Of a DNA stretch of 64,000 bases, positions 39,426 through 48,748 are shown piece by piece. The notes below the pieces were generated by a model. The model was not told the origin of the DNA. It saw only the letters and a list, made by a program, of their open reading frames with translations, and ran no database searches. The position numbers were made by a program, and so were the translations under genes. The DNA is from Gammaproteobacteria bacterium (lineage in GTDB: Bacteria; Pseudomonadota; Gammaproteobacteria; Pseudomonadales; Halieaceae), in contig JAUHYL010000001.1 in assembly GCA_030426545.1 (NCBI GenBank), positions 62,001 to 126,000 on the forward strand. The letters run 5' to 3'. Within the stretch, counting starts at the first letter, position 1. The number at the start of each line of letters is the position of its first letter.

Positions 39426-40805
39426 TTGCACCAGGTCACCGCGATCCTCGATGTCGGTAAGACAAACGTAAAACTGTGCCTGCTCGACGAGTCGGGTAAA
39501 ACGATCTCGTCCCAGTCACGTCCCAATGATGTGACGCAGTCTGGCCCTTATCCGCACTTTACCATCGAGGCGATATGGTCCTGGTTGCTCGAGTGTCTGG
39601 CGGCGGCTGCGGTCGAGTTCGACATCAGGGCGATTAACATCAGTACGCACGGTGCCTGTGCGGTGCTGGTCGATGGCGACGGTGCATTGGCGCTTCCGGT
39701 CCTGGACTACGAATACGATCAGGTCGAGTCCTGCGCCGAACACTACAGCGCCGTCAGGCCGGCTTTCGAGCATTCCTTTTCTCCCGGTCTTCCCGCGGGC
39801 CTGAATCTGGGCCGCCAGCTGTTCTGGCTCAAGCGGCAATTTCCCGCTGAATTCGCGCAAGTCGTACAGGTATTCATGTACCCGCAGTACTGGGCGTGGC
39901 GCTTGTCCGGCGTGGCGGCGACCGAGGCGACCTCGCTGGGTTGCCACACGGACCTGTGGTACCCCGACGAGGACGACTACTCCCCCCTGGTGGATCAACT
40001 CGATATCAGGCGCAGGCTACCCCCGTTGGTGCCGGCGACGGCCGCGCTCGGCAGTGTGACGGATGAGGTAGTAACAAGCACGGGACTGCCGCCGGACTGT
40101 CTCGTGTATGCCGGCGTGCACGATTCCAACGCTAGTTTCGCGCGGCACCTGGCGGCCGGACTAGCGGAGCCCTTCACCGCGGTATCGACCGGTACCTGGG
40201 TGATCGCCATGGCGGCCGGGAGTCCGCTCGCCGTGCTCGATGAGCGTAGCGATACGCTCGCGAACGTCAGCGTCCAGGGCAAACCGCTGGCCTGTGCCCG
40301 GTTTATGGGCGGGCGGGAGTTCGAGGAAATCTGCCGCCTGACGAACGCGCGACTGGACGATGACTGCGAGGACAAAGATATTGCGGTAATTGTCAGCGAC
40401 CGGGGTTTAGTCCTGCCAGCATTCGCGAGCGCCGGAGGCCCCTTTGCCCGCAGGCCAGGGGAACTGCCGCGGGACGTTGCCAATGGTAAGGCGCTTGCCA
40501 CTCTGTACCTGGCGTTGATGATCGATTACGAACTGGACCTCCTGCAGGCGCAGGGAGACATCGTGTTCGGCAGCGCCGCCAGCAAGAACCCGCTGCTGTG
40601 CCGATTGCTGGCGCAACTGCGCCCTGGGCAGCGGGTACTACAGTCGGGCGATGACGCGAGCACGGTACGCGGGGCGTGGTGTCTCACCCGGCCCGGGTAT
40701 CCAAACGTGCCGGGTATGCACAAGTTCGGAACCGCGCTGCCGACAGGCCTTGTTGGATTGGATGCTTACCGGGATGAGTGGCGGATGAAGGCCTTACTCA
40801 AGTGA
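39426..40805 (+). CDS. rhaK: FGGY-family carbohydrate kinase, probable L-rhamnulokinase
   Basis: AILDVGKTNVKLCLLDESG, STHGACAVLVDGDG, ATEATSLGCHTDLWYP, YAGVHDSNASFARHL, STGTWVIAMA; TTG start. Confidence 0.85.
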   Translation: MHQVTAILDVGKTNVKLCLLDESGKTISSQSRPNDVTQSGPYPHFTIEAIWSWLLECLAAAAVEFDIRAINISTHGACAVLVDGDGALALPVLDYEYDQVESCAEHYSAVRPAFEHSFSPGLPAGLNLGRQLFWLKRQFPAEFAQVVQVFMYPQYWAWRLSGVAATEATSLGCHTDLWYPDEDDYSPLVDQLDIRRRLPPLVPATAALGSVTDEVVTSTGLPPDCLVYAGVHDSNASFARHLAAGLAEPFTAVSTGTWVIAMAAGSPLAVLDERSDTLANVSVQGKPLACARFMGGREFEEICRLTNARLDDDCEDKDIAVIVSDRGLVLPAFASAGGPFARRPGELPRDVANGKALATLYLALMIDYELDLLQAQGDIVFGSAASKNPLLCRLLAQLRPGQRVLQSGDDASTVRGAWCLTRPGYPNVPGMHKFGTALPTGLVGLDAYRDEWRMKALLK

Positions 40806-40906
40806 GATACCGGCAGCTCCCCGCATTGTGAAGAGCCGTTCCAACGCCATCAGGAAAACCGTGTTATCTGGCCTTTCCTTGACAGGGTTGCGCTGCAATG
40901 GGCGTC

Positions 40907-41677
40907 TCAGCTTATCGAGAACCCGCCGTCCACGGCGACTGCCTGATTGGTAATGCGGCTCGCCGCTGGCGAGGCAAAGAAGAGTACCGCCGCAGCGATG
41001 TCCCGGGGTTCGCACAAGCCGAGCGGCACCGGTCGCGTGGCCGGACCCTCCGGCGCGGGTCCGGTTGCATTGATGGCGCCGGGCGTGGCCACCCCGCCGG
41101 GCAACACAGTGTTAACGGTGATGCCGTGCTCAGCCAATTCGAACGCACTGGCCTGGCTGAGCCCTTGCAGCGCCCCCTTGGACCCGGCATATGCCGCGAG
41201 CCCCTTGACGATACTGCCGCGCAGCGCGGCCGAAATGATATTAACGACGCGCCCACCCTCACCCGCCGCGACCATGGCACGGGCGATTTCTCGCGTCATG
41301 AGGAAGGCGCCGCGCGCGTTGACATTGTGCATGCGATCCCAATCGTCAGCGGAGCATTCGAGAAATGCCTGGCGATCCTGCAGCCCCGCATTGTTCACCA
41401 GCGCCCAGGGCGTACCGTGTTCCCCAAGCACTTGTGCACAGGCGGCAACGACAGAGGATTCATTTGCGAGATCAACAACAACTGACTCCGCCCGTTTGCC
41501 TTCGTCTCGCAGTGCACCAGCGAGTTCTCCAGCGGCGACCGCATTCACGTCGGCGATAATGACCTGCGCTCCCGCGTCCGCGAAGGCGCGCACAATACCT
41601 TCGCCTATGCCGCTCGCGCCGCCCGTTACCAGGGCCAACTTATTCTCTAGGCTCAACAAACCTGCAGCGGTGTTCAC
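40907..41677 (-). CDS. Short-chain dehydrogenase/reductase
   Basis: TGGASGIGEGIV, NNAG, YAGSKGA, VDGGFSIS. Confidence 0.92.
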   Translation of the reverse strand: MNTAAGLLSLENKLALVTGGASGIGEGIVRAFADAGAQVIIADVNAVAAGELAGALRDEGKRAESVVVDLANESSVVAACAQVLGEHGTPWALVNNAGLQDRQAFLECSADDWDRMHNVNARGAFLMTREIARAMVAAGEGGRVVNIISAALRGSIVKGLAAYAGSKGALQGLSQASAFELAEHGITVNTVLPGGVATPGAINATGPAPEGPATRPVPLGLCEPRDIAAAVLFFASPAASRITNQAVAVDGGFSIS

Positions 41678-41730
41678 GGTTGCAACTCTCCTCGCGTCCG
41701 GGTATTCACGTTACATCCTGCTATTATCGC

Positions 41731-41750
41731 GTAACGCGCCAACGCATTAC
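41731..41750. promoter_or_regulatory. Inverted repeat GTAACGC-N6-GCATTAC, candidate operator
   Basis: Read directly; one mismatch in 7-bp arms, flanked by TATTAT (41722-41727) and ATAATA (41753-41758), between divergent SDR genes. Confidence 0.4.
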
Positions 41751-41773
41751 CAATAATATTAAAGGCAATCACT

Positions 41774-42586
41774 ATGGCTAGCTTCGCTCAATGCTACGGC
41801 CCCTGGGCCGTCATACTCGGCGCGTCCGACGGTACCGGCGCGGCCTTCGCGCGCGCCATTGCGGCGGCGGGCATACATTGCATACTCGTCGCGCGCCGGG
41901 AGCAACCGCTGGCCGACCTGGCCGCGGAGCTTACCCGGGAGCACAGCGTCGAGTGCATTACCGCCCCGGTAGACCTAGCCGACGCAGACGCATCCGTTCA
42001 GGTTATAGCCGCTGCCAGCGACCGCGAGGTGGGCCTGCTGGTTACGAACGCCGGCGCCGACCCCCACGGCGCCCTGTTTCTCGAACAAACGAGCGCGGCC
42101 TGGGAGTCGCTGCTCGCAATCAACATCACCAACACCCTGCGCTGCTGCCATCACTTCGGCGGACTGATGCGCGCGCGGCGTCGCGGCGGACTGCTGCTTG
42201 TGGGTTCGGGCGCCTGCCGCGGCGGCGCCGCTCGCCTGGCGACCTATTCCGGCGCCAAGGCTTTTGTGCGCTGCTTCGCGGAATCGCTGTGGCAGGAAAT
42301 GAAAGACGACAACGTACACGTGCTACACCTCGAACTCACCACGACTGACACACCCTCGTTCCGCAAACTACTCGCCGAGAAAGGACGCAAGCCGCTGCGG
42401 GGAATGACCAGTCCCGAGGATGTCGCACGCGTCGGCCTGGCGCGCCTGGCGCGCGGACCAAACTACTTCTGGGGCCAGAAACTCGGCCTGCGCGCGAGCT
42501 TGCGCCGCACACGCGTGCGACTGGTCACACACCTCAGCGGTAAATTCATTCTCGAGCCCGCGCAGGCAGATGGGCAACGCCTGTGA
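41774..42586 (+). CDS. Short-chain dehydrogenase/reductase
   Basis: ILGASDGTGAAFARAI, TNAGADPHG, YSGAKAFVRCFAESLW. Confidence 0.88.
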   Translation: MASFAQCYGPWAVILGASDGTGAAFARAIAAAGIHCILVARREQPLADLAAELTREHSVECITAPVDLADADASVQVIAAASDREVGLLVTNAGADPHGALFLEQTSAAWESLLAINITNTLRCCHHFGGLMRARRRGGLLLVGSGACRGGAARLATYSGAKAFVRCFAESLWQEMKDDNVHVLHLELTTTDTPSFRKLLAEKGRKPLRGMTSPEDVARVGLARLARGPNYFWGQKLGLRASLRRTRVRLVTHLSGKFILEPAQADGQRL

Positions 42587-43524
42587 CAACATCGAAAACG
42601 CACTGGAGTGAGTACTGGCGACAGGGCAACCTGACCTCCCTCCCCCGCGGCTTCGCGAACAACTATGACGGGGAGTTTGTCAGCTTCTGGGAGGCAGAAT
42701 TCGCCCGCCTGCAGGCAGGAAGCCGCGTGCTGGACGTATGCTCCGGAAACGGATCGATCGCATTACTGGCGCAGGACTATTCCTCGCGCGAGCATCTCAA
42801 TTTTCAAGTAAAGGCCTCCGATGCCGCGCAGACCGATGTATCCGCGTTGATCCGCAGCCGCCCGCACTTCAGGGAACACATAGAGGCAATCGAATTCATA
42901 CCCGACAGTCGAGTAGAGATTCTACAGGAAGCGGCGGCGTCAGTTGACCTGGTATCGAGCCAGTTCGGCATTGAGTACACAGACTGGCGGGTGTCGGCGG
43001 CGAACATCCACCGCATGTTGAAACCGGGCGGGCACTTCGCAATGGTTTGCCACAGTTGCGACTCGAAGATCCTGCGCGAGATGGAACTGCAACAGGCCCA
43101 GTATGAGCAGATTGCGCACATCGCACTTTTTTCAGCGGTGCATACGGATGTGAAAGCGCCAGGTTTTGCCGCTGATTTTCCGCAAAAGCTTGAGGCCACC
43201 CTGGACGAACTTTACCAACTGTTCCAGAAAAGGCGCGCCTCACAACTCCTGTCGACCGCGGGTAAAAAACTCGAGCAAATCCGCTCCCTGGCGCTGCGGC
43301 AGCCCGACGACGGGCTGCGCGAATTCGTCCATTTCAGGGACGCAATCAACACAAGCCGCGGCGTGGCGGCAGACTTGTTAGCTGTGAATCACGCGCTGCG
43401 TGGTTCCCCACATTGGCACGATGCATTTACTGATGCGGGGCTGGAGCTGCTCGACTCGGGCACGATACGCTATCGTACGGGCGAGATCGCGGGCTCGAGC
43501 TACCGGTTCATCAAACCCGGCTGA
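42583..43524 (+). CDS. Class I SAM-dependent methyltransferase
   Basis: RVLDVCSGNGSIALLA, VDLVSSQFGIEY, LKPGGHFAMVCH; GTG start overlapping the upstream stop. Confidence 0.88.
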   Translation: MTTSKTHWSEYWRQGNLTSLPRGFANNYDGEFVSFWEAEFARLQAGSRVLDVCSGNGSIALLAQDYSSREHLNFQVKASDAAQTDVSALIRSRPHFREHIEAIEFIPDSRVEILQEAAASVDLVSSQFGIEYTDWRVSAANIHRMLKPGGHFAMVCHSCDSKILREMELQQAQYEQIAHIALFSAVHTDVKAPGFAADFPQKLEATLDELYQLFQKRRASQLLSTAGKKLEQIRSLALRQPDDGLREFVHFRDAINTSRGVAADLLAVNHALRGSPHWHDAFTDAGLELLDSGTIRYRTGEIAGSSYRFIKPG

Positions 43525-43593
43525 GCGCCATCACACCGAGAGATTTGCACGTGCTATCGAATCTGATGTCCGAAGCGCTTTCGGACTTCGTGG

Positions 43594-43884
43594 CTAGAGT
43601 CCGTCAACAATAAACATGTCGTAGTCGGCAGCCTGCTGCCGAAAGGGTACGGCGTCCTGGTATTCGGGGTTGTCATACCACGCCCTGGCTTCCTCCGCAG
43701 TGGGAAACTCCAGCAGGATCACGCCGTCTGGCGGGGCGCCTTCGAGTGCTTGTACCTCGCCGTAAACAACACGCGGGACCATATCGAAACTGGCCTTGAT
43801 CTCCCGCGAGCGGCGCTGGTATTCGGCCATCGCATCCGGGTTTCTCACGGCTTCCTTGCGCAGGGCAATGAGGTAGGCAGGCAT
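43594..43884 (-). CDS. DUF1330 domain-containing protein
   Basis: MPAYLIALRKEAVRNPDAMAEYQRR...EGAPPDGVILLEFPTAEEARAWYDNPEYQDAVPFRQQAADYDMFIVDGL. Confidence 0.85.
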   Translation of the reverse strand: MPAYLIALRKEAVRNPDAMAEYQRRSREIKASFDMVPRVVYGEVQALEGAPPDGVILLEFPTAEEARAWYDNPEYQDAVPFRQQAADYDMFIVDGL

Positions 43885-44044
43885 GGCGGTTCCTCGCTTA
43901 GCAATGATCGGGAAGGTCGACACCCTTCTGTAGCCAACAAATTCTTGGATGAGGGGCGTGAGATAAAACAACAGGCCAGAGGCCGGTCGCATTCCTCCAC
44001 TCAGCCTGGTTTAAACTTGTGCAGCAAGGGTGTAGAATTCCCCT

Positions 44045-44066
44045 ATATAAACATCAGTGTTGATTA
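44045..44066. promoter_or_regulatory. 22-bp dyad ATATAAACATCAGTGTTGATTA (site 3 of 3)
   Basis: Right half AGTGTTGATTA is the exact reverse complement of the left half of site 1 (TAATCAACACT); left half degenerate; abuts ATG at 44068. Confidence 0.55.
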
Positions 44067-44067
44067 T

Positions 44068-44934
44068 ATGCAATTAGGTATCGCTTACCCCACCCGTGAA
44101 GTCGAAGCCTCTGCAGGGTCCGTGCGCAAACTTATCAGAGCGGCGGAGGAACTTGGCTACCAGCACCTGCTAGCCTACGACCATGTCGTGAAAACCCCCC
44201 TCGAAGGCCGCGAACCGAAACTAACTGGACCCTACACCGAAAAGGATGCCTTCCAGGACCCTCTCGTATTCTTCGCGTTTGCGGCAGCGGTAACCGACAC
44301 GCTGGAGTTCGCCACCGGCGTGCTCTGCCTGCCACAGCGCCAGACTGCGCTCGTGGCACAACAGGCTGCTGATGTTGATCTACTATCGGGCGAACGCCTG
44401 CGGCTGGGGGTGGGCATCGGCTGGAATTATGCGGAGTTCGAGGCGCTGGGCGCCGAGTTTCGCGCCCGCGGCAAACGAACCGACGAGCAGGTCGAACTCC
44501 TGCGCCAGTTGTGGACCGGTGACGTACTGGATTACACGGGGCAGTTTCACCGCATAGATCGTGGCTGCATCAATCCCGCGCCAAGGCGGCAGATTCCCCT
44601 CTGGCTGGGCGGCTACACCGAGCCGGGCTTCGTGCGCGGTGCGCGCCTGGGCGACGGTTTTATTTTCGCCGCCACCGGTGACAACGCGGTAGAAGGATGG
44701 CAACGCGTCAGGTTCCACCTCGAGGCGCTGAGCCGCGACGTCGACGCGTACGGGCGGGAGTTGATCACACTGTTTGCCCGCGACGCGCAGGAGTCCGTCG
44801 ACCACCTGCGCCAGTTCCGTGACGTCGGCGGCACCCACGGCTGTTTTCACTCGATGGACAAGGGTCTCGGCAACAACATCGACGCACATATCGACTACAT
44901 CGCCGAGACCCGCCGACTCTGGGGCGACGGCTGA
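44068..44934 (+). CDS. LLM-class flavin-dependent oxidoreductase
   Basis: MQLGIAYPTREVEASAGSVRKLIRAAEELGYQHLLAYDHVV, ATGVLCLPQRQTALVAQQAADVDLLSGERLRLGVGIGWNYAEFEALG. ORF extends upstream to 43750. Confidence 0.9.
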   Translation: MQLGIAYPTREVEASAGSVRKLIRAAEELGYQHLLAYDHVVKTPLEGREPKLTGPYTEKDAFQDPLVFFAFAAAVTDTLEFATGVLCLPQRQTALVAQQAADVDLLSGERLRLGVGIGWNYAEFEALGAEFRARGKRTDEQVELLRQLWTGDVLDYTGQFHRIDRGCINPAPRRQIPLWLGGYTEPGFVRGARLGDGFIFAATGDNAVEGWQRVRFHLEALSRDVDAYGRELITLFARDAQESVDHLRQFRDVGGTHGCFHSMDKGLGNNIDAHIDYIAETRRLWGDG

Positions 44935-44983
44935 GACAAACCAGCCACAGTTCGAACCGGGCCACTGCAATAGGACTACAACT

Positions 44984-46495
44984 ATGCTTAGCAAAACACT
45001 GACGAGAATTGCCGCACCGCTTGCAATAGCATTGGCGCTGTCGCTTGGCGCCGCCTCAGGCCACACAGAGACTGCCGCTGCAAGCATAAAGGGCTCGGTC
45101 ACTGTCGATTTCAGCCAGTCCCGTGGCGAGCGACTCGCGGTGGAGAGGATCAATAATCTGACCCGTGCGCATCGCTATGCTGAGCAACGTGACGCCGATG
45201 TTTCCTTCTATAACGAACAGGGGCTGCACGGTGAAATCTACCGGGTATGGGTTGATGCCCACAAACTGCGCGACCCGGAAAACCCGCAGGACGGCTACGA
45301 TTACAGCAGCGTCGTCGACTACCTGTCAGATGCCAGCCGCCTGTCCGACTACCTGCTGGTCGTAATGGATACGCGCGTGGAGGTGCGCGATCACGATTAC
45401 ACCCCCGCGCAGATCAAGCCGGTGGTCAAGCGCATCCTGACCGACCTGAAAATCCGCTTCCCCCAGATCAGGTACATCGAAACCTTTAACGAACCGGACC
45501 ACAACATGGTCACGGCGGTGAAAGCGGAAGACCTGTACGACTATTACGTGCCCTATTACGAGGCGGTCAACGAGATTAACGATGAACTGGAGCCACTGGT
45601 TCCGCTGGAAGTGGGCGGACCATCCCTGACCACGTACAGCGAAGAATGGATGAACGCGTTCCTGGACGACTACGCGGCAGATCCCGCGCCTGGCAAAAAG
45701 CTCGATTTCATCTCCTGGCATGCCTACGGCAAGTTCACCCAGGGCAGTCCGTACACCGAGGGGCCGCGGGCGTATCACTTCTACAAGGGTGACCCCAGCG
45801 AAGTCGCCAATGAGCGCGATCTGCTGGAGGCCGCATTGCGCAGCCGCGGTATCGACGACGACATTCCCGGCTTCATCACCGAAACGGGAATTTATCCCGG
45901 CCCCTCCTTTGACCACAAGGACGACCCGCACGCTGACTATGTCATCCAGGCAGCCGGCGTGCCCTCGCTCCTGTACTGGTACATGGAGCAGGACCATATC
46001 GTGCCGTTCAACTGGGTGGTACGCCACAAGTCGGAGAAGCGCAAGGATCAGTTGATTACCCACGTCAAGGATAAACCAATGCCAACCGGCATATTCTCTC
46101 CCTACGGCAATTCGATGGTGATGATGTCGACGCTAAAGGATGAGCGCGTGGCAGCCGAATCATCAACCCTGGAAAACGGTCGTGGAGTCTATGCCATCGC
46201 CACGCGCGACAATACGGGCGTGGCAGTTATGCTGTGGAACTACCAGAGTACGGACAGCCACACGCATGTCATGACCATCGACATGAAAAAACTACCGAAG
46301 CACCTGCGCGGCAAAAAGGTCCGCCAGCGCCAGTACCGGATTGATGCCGAGACGAGCAACTACTGGGCGGACCCTGAAACCGCTGATCTGCAAATGGTAT
46401 CTGAGACGATTATTGAACCGGGTAAGCACTACAGCCTGCCGGTTACTTTGACTGCCAATGCGCTGGAGCTTGTTTTGCTTGAGCCACTCAAGTAG
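44984..46495 (+). CDS. Exported clan GH-A glycoside hydrolase-like protein (GH39-like)
   Basis: Signal peptide; IRYIETFNEPDHN (acid/base NEP) and FITETGIYPGP (candidate nucleophile Glu); DFISWHAYG. Confidence 0.65.
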   Translation: MLSKTLTRIAAPLAIALALSLGAASGHTETAAASIKGSVTVDFSQSRGERLAVERINNLTRAHRYAEQRDADVSFYNEQGLHGEIYRVWVDAHKLRDPENPQDGYDYSSVVDYLSDASRLSDYLLVVMDTRVEVRDHDYTPAQIKPVVKRILTDLKIRFPQIRYIETFNEPDHNMVTAVKAEDLYDYYVPYYEAVNEINDELEPLVPLEVGGPSLTTYSEEWMNAFLDDYAADPAPGKKLDFISWHAYGKFTQGSPYTEGPRAYHFYKGDPSEVANERDLLEAALRSRGIDDDIPGFITETGIYPGPSFDHKDDPHADYVIQAAGVPSLLYWYMEQDHIVPFNWVVRHKSEKRKDQLITHVKDKPMPTGIFSPYGNSMVMMSTLKDERVAAESSTLENGRGVYAIATRDNTGVAVMLWNYQSTDSHTHVMTIDMKKLPKHLRGKKVRQRQYRIDAETSNYWADPETADLQMVSETIIEPGKHYSLPVTLTANALELVLLEPLK

Positions 46496-46512
46496 CAGGC
46501 TCGCCGCCTGCT
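46494..46512 (+). terminator. GC-rich hairpin AGCAGGC-TCGCC-GCCTGCT over the stop codon, no U-tract
   Basis: Read directly; 7-bp perfect stem, 5-nt loop. Confidence 0.25.
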
Positions 46513-46552
46513 GTCATCGCGTCAACTCGATCCTGAAGCTCAAAGGCCGACT

Positions 46553-47314
46553 ATGACAACCAAGATCAATTTTGCGTTTCTGCATGGCGGAGGACAAGGC
46601 AGCTGGGTTTGGCAGGAAACTATTGTCCAGCTGCGCAAACGGGCCGATGGCAATTTGGGAAGCGTTATCGCATTGGATATTCCAGGCTGCGGCCATAAAC
46701 GCGACAGGGACAGCAATGACCTGGATTTTGGCGCGATAGTAACCGAGCTGATGAGCGACCTGGCCAATGCTGAAACGCAGGATGTGGTGCTGGTTGGCCA
46801 CTCACAGGCGGGAACTGTAATGCCGTTCATGGCCGCAAGAAATCCCGACCTGTTTCGTCACCTGGTGTACATCACGTGCTCAATACCTCTGCCCGGGCAA
46901 ACGCTACTCGGAATGATCGGAGATCAGGTACACGGCAGTAACGACGAACAGGTTGGATGGCCCATTGATCCGCAAACAACCAGTCTGCAGGAACGCTTTG
47001 AAATTATGTTTTGCAATGACATGAATGAACAGCAGGGCCGTGACTTCATGGGCAAGCTGGGCAATGACCAGTGGCCGCAATCTACTTATACAGAAACGAA
47101 CTGGCAGTTCGAACCGCAGGAATCATTGCCTTCTACCTATGTCGTGTGCCAGCAGGACAATATCCTGCCAGTCTCCTGGCAGGAAAAATTCGCCAGGCGT
47201 TTTAATGTGCGAGAAATACTCCGGGTCGATGCCGGACACCAGGTGATGATTACCGAGCCCAACGCCATCGCCGAACTCCTGCTTGCGCAGATGATGTTTC
47301 TTTCCGGCCAATGA
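46553..47314 (+). CDS. Alpha/beta hydrolase
   Basis: FLHGGGQGSWVWQE, VLVGHSQAGTVMPFMA (GHSxxG), DAGHQVMITEP. Confidence 0.88.
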   Translation: MTTKINFAFLHGGGQGSWVWQETIVQLRKRADGNLGSVIALDIPGCGHKRDRDSNDLDFGAIVTELMSDLANAETQDVVLVGHSQAGTVMPFMAARNPDLFRHLVYITCSIPLPGQTLLGMIGDQVHGSNDEQVGWPIDPQTTSLQERFEIMFCNDMNEQQGRDFMGKLGNDQWPQSTYTETNWQFEPQESLPSTYVVCQQDNILPVSWQEKFARRFNVREILRVDAGHQVMITEPNAIAELLLAQMMFLSGQ

Positions 47315-47341
47315 GTCGGCAACGATAAAGGGAAAAGAACG

Positions 47342-48358
47342 ATGCTGAAAATCGAACGCAGGCGCTTTAATCAGATGGTAATGGCGGGCGCGCTGTCTGC
47401 ACTGCCGGCAGCGCCCGTACTCGCTGCCCTTACTTTGAAAGACGGGGAGGCTGGATTCCCTCTATACGACATCGCCTTCTCCAGTTGGTGCTTCCACATG
47501 CCGCTGTGGCGCGGTGAGATGAAGGCGCATGACTTGCCGGGTATCGCGCGTGACGTGGGCGTTGATGCGCTGGAATGGACAGCGAAGACGCTCCGCGATC
47601 TGCGTGGCGGCCGGGGTTTAATGTTCGAGCCGCCTCCAGATCGCTTTTTTCACACGCTGCGCGACGCGGCTGATGACGCCGGTATACAGAGCAAGGTGAT
47701 GAACTTGGGAGGCCCCTTTTTCCTCGCGAGTGTGGACAAGGCCACCCAGAAAAAGGCTTTGGATTACATCAAGCCTTATATTGAACCGACCCAGATTCTA
47801 GGCAGCAAAATTCTGCGCACGGAGCTTTACTACGATGGCGGACGCAGCCCGGGCTGGCAGCAGGAGGCCAGAAAACATGCGGTAGAGGGTATACGGCGCT
47901 TACTGGATATGACCGCCGATTCAGGCCTGGCGATCCACGTTGAAAACCACCACGGTATATCTTCCCACCCGGACTGGCTGGCAAGCCTTGTCAATACGGT
48001 AGACAGCCCCAGGTTTGCGCTGACCGTGGATACCAATAATTTCCGCATCGACCAGGATAACCCCTATGACCAGGATTCTTCATCACTACCCGCGTACGTG
48101 AACAGGTATGAAGGCCTGCAGACACTGATGCCATTTGCGAGGTGGGTCAGCGCCAAATGCTATGCTTTTGACAACACCGGTTACGAGCTTTCCATGGATT
48201 ATCCGCGCATCCTGGACATCATCCTTGCCAGTGATTACCGCGGGTACATCAGCGTGGAATACGAAGGCGCAGGCGATCCCCTGGACGGGGTGCGGCAGGG
48301 CGTGGAGATGTTCAGGGCCTTGAGATCACATTTTGCGACCATGACTAAGGCTCAGTAG
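47342..48358 (+). CDS. Exported sugar phosphate isomerase/epimerase-like TIM-barrel protein
   Basis: KIERRRFNQMVMAGALSALPAAPVLA (Tat/Sec-like signal), LAIHVENHHGISSHPDWLASLVNTVDSPRFALTVDTNNF, YISVEYEGAGDPLDGVRQG. Confidence 0.85.
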   Translation: MLKIERRRFNQMVMAGALSALPAAPVLAALTLKDGEAGFPLYDIAFSSWCFHMPLWRGEMKAHDLPGIARDVGVDALEWTAKTLRDLRGGRGLMFEPPPDRFFHTLRDAADDAGIQSKVMNLGGPFFLASVDKATQKKALDYIKPYIEPTQILGSKILRTELYYDGGRSPGWQQEARKHAVEGIRRLLDMTADSGLAIHVENHHGISSHPDWLASLVNTVDSPRFALTVDTNNFRIDQDNPYDQDSSSLPAYVNRYEGLQTLMPFARWVSAKCYAFDNTGYELSMDYPRILDIILASDYRGYISVEYEGAGDPLDGVRQGVEMFRALRSHFATMTKAQ

Positions 48359-48411
48359 GCTCATCAGCCACACGTTCCTTCGAAGGCGAGCCGGAGCACA
48401 GCCCGCTAGTG

Positions 48412-48732
48412 TCACACCTGCTTTTCGGGCAGGCGCACGACAAGGCCGTCAAGGTCGTCCGTAATCGTGATCTGGCAGCCCAGCCGACTATTGGGCTGCG
48501 GGTCGCACACTTCCTCCAGCAGGATCTCTTCGGTTGCACCAATCTCGCCGACTTTGTCATACCACTGTGGATCGACATAGACATGGCAAGTGGCGCAGGA
48601 ACAGGCGCCACCGCAGTCGCCGATAATCCCCTGCAGCGCGTTGTCTACCGCACCGCGCATAACCGTGCTGCCGCGCTCGACATCGAGGACCAGGGTCTCA
48701 CCATCGCGGGCAATGTACGTGATTTTTGCCAT
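48412..48732 (-). CDS. [2Fe-2S] ferredoxin
   Basis: [26 protein letters not shown]; start set at MAKITY. Confidence 0.9.
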   Translation of the reverse strand: MAKITYIARDGETLVLDVERGSTVMRGAVDNALQGIIGDCGGACSCATCHVYVDPQWYDKVGEIGATEEILLEEVCDPQPNSRLGCQITITDDLDGLVVRLPEKQV

Positions 48733-48748
48733 CTTCGTGCCGCCGCGC

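Noticed and set aside
45326-46063. 245-aa minus-strand ORF
   Set aside because: Antisense to the GH39-like gene; Val/His-rich shadow.
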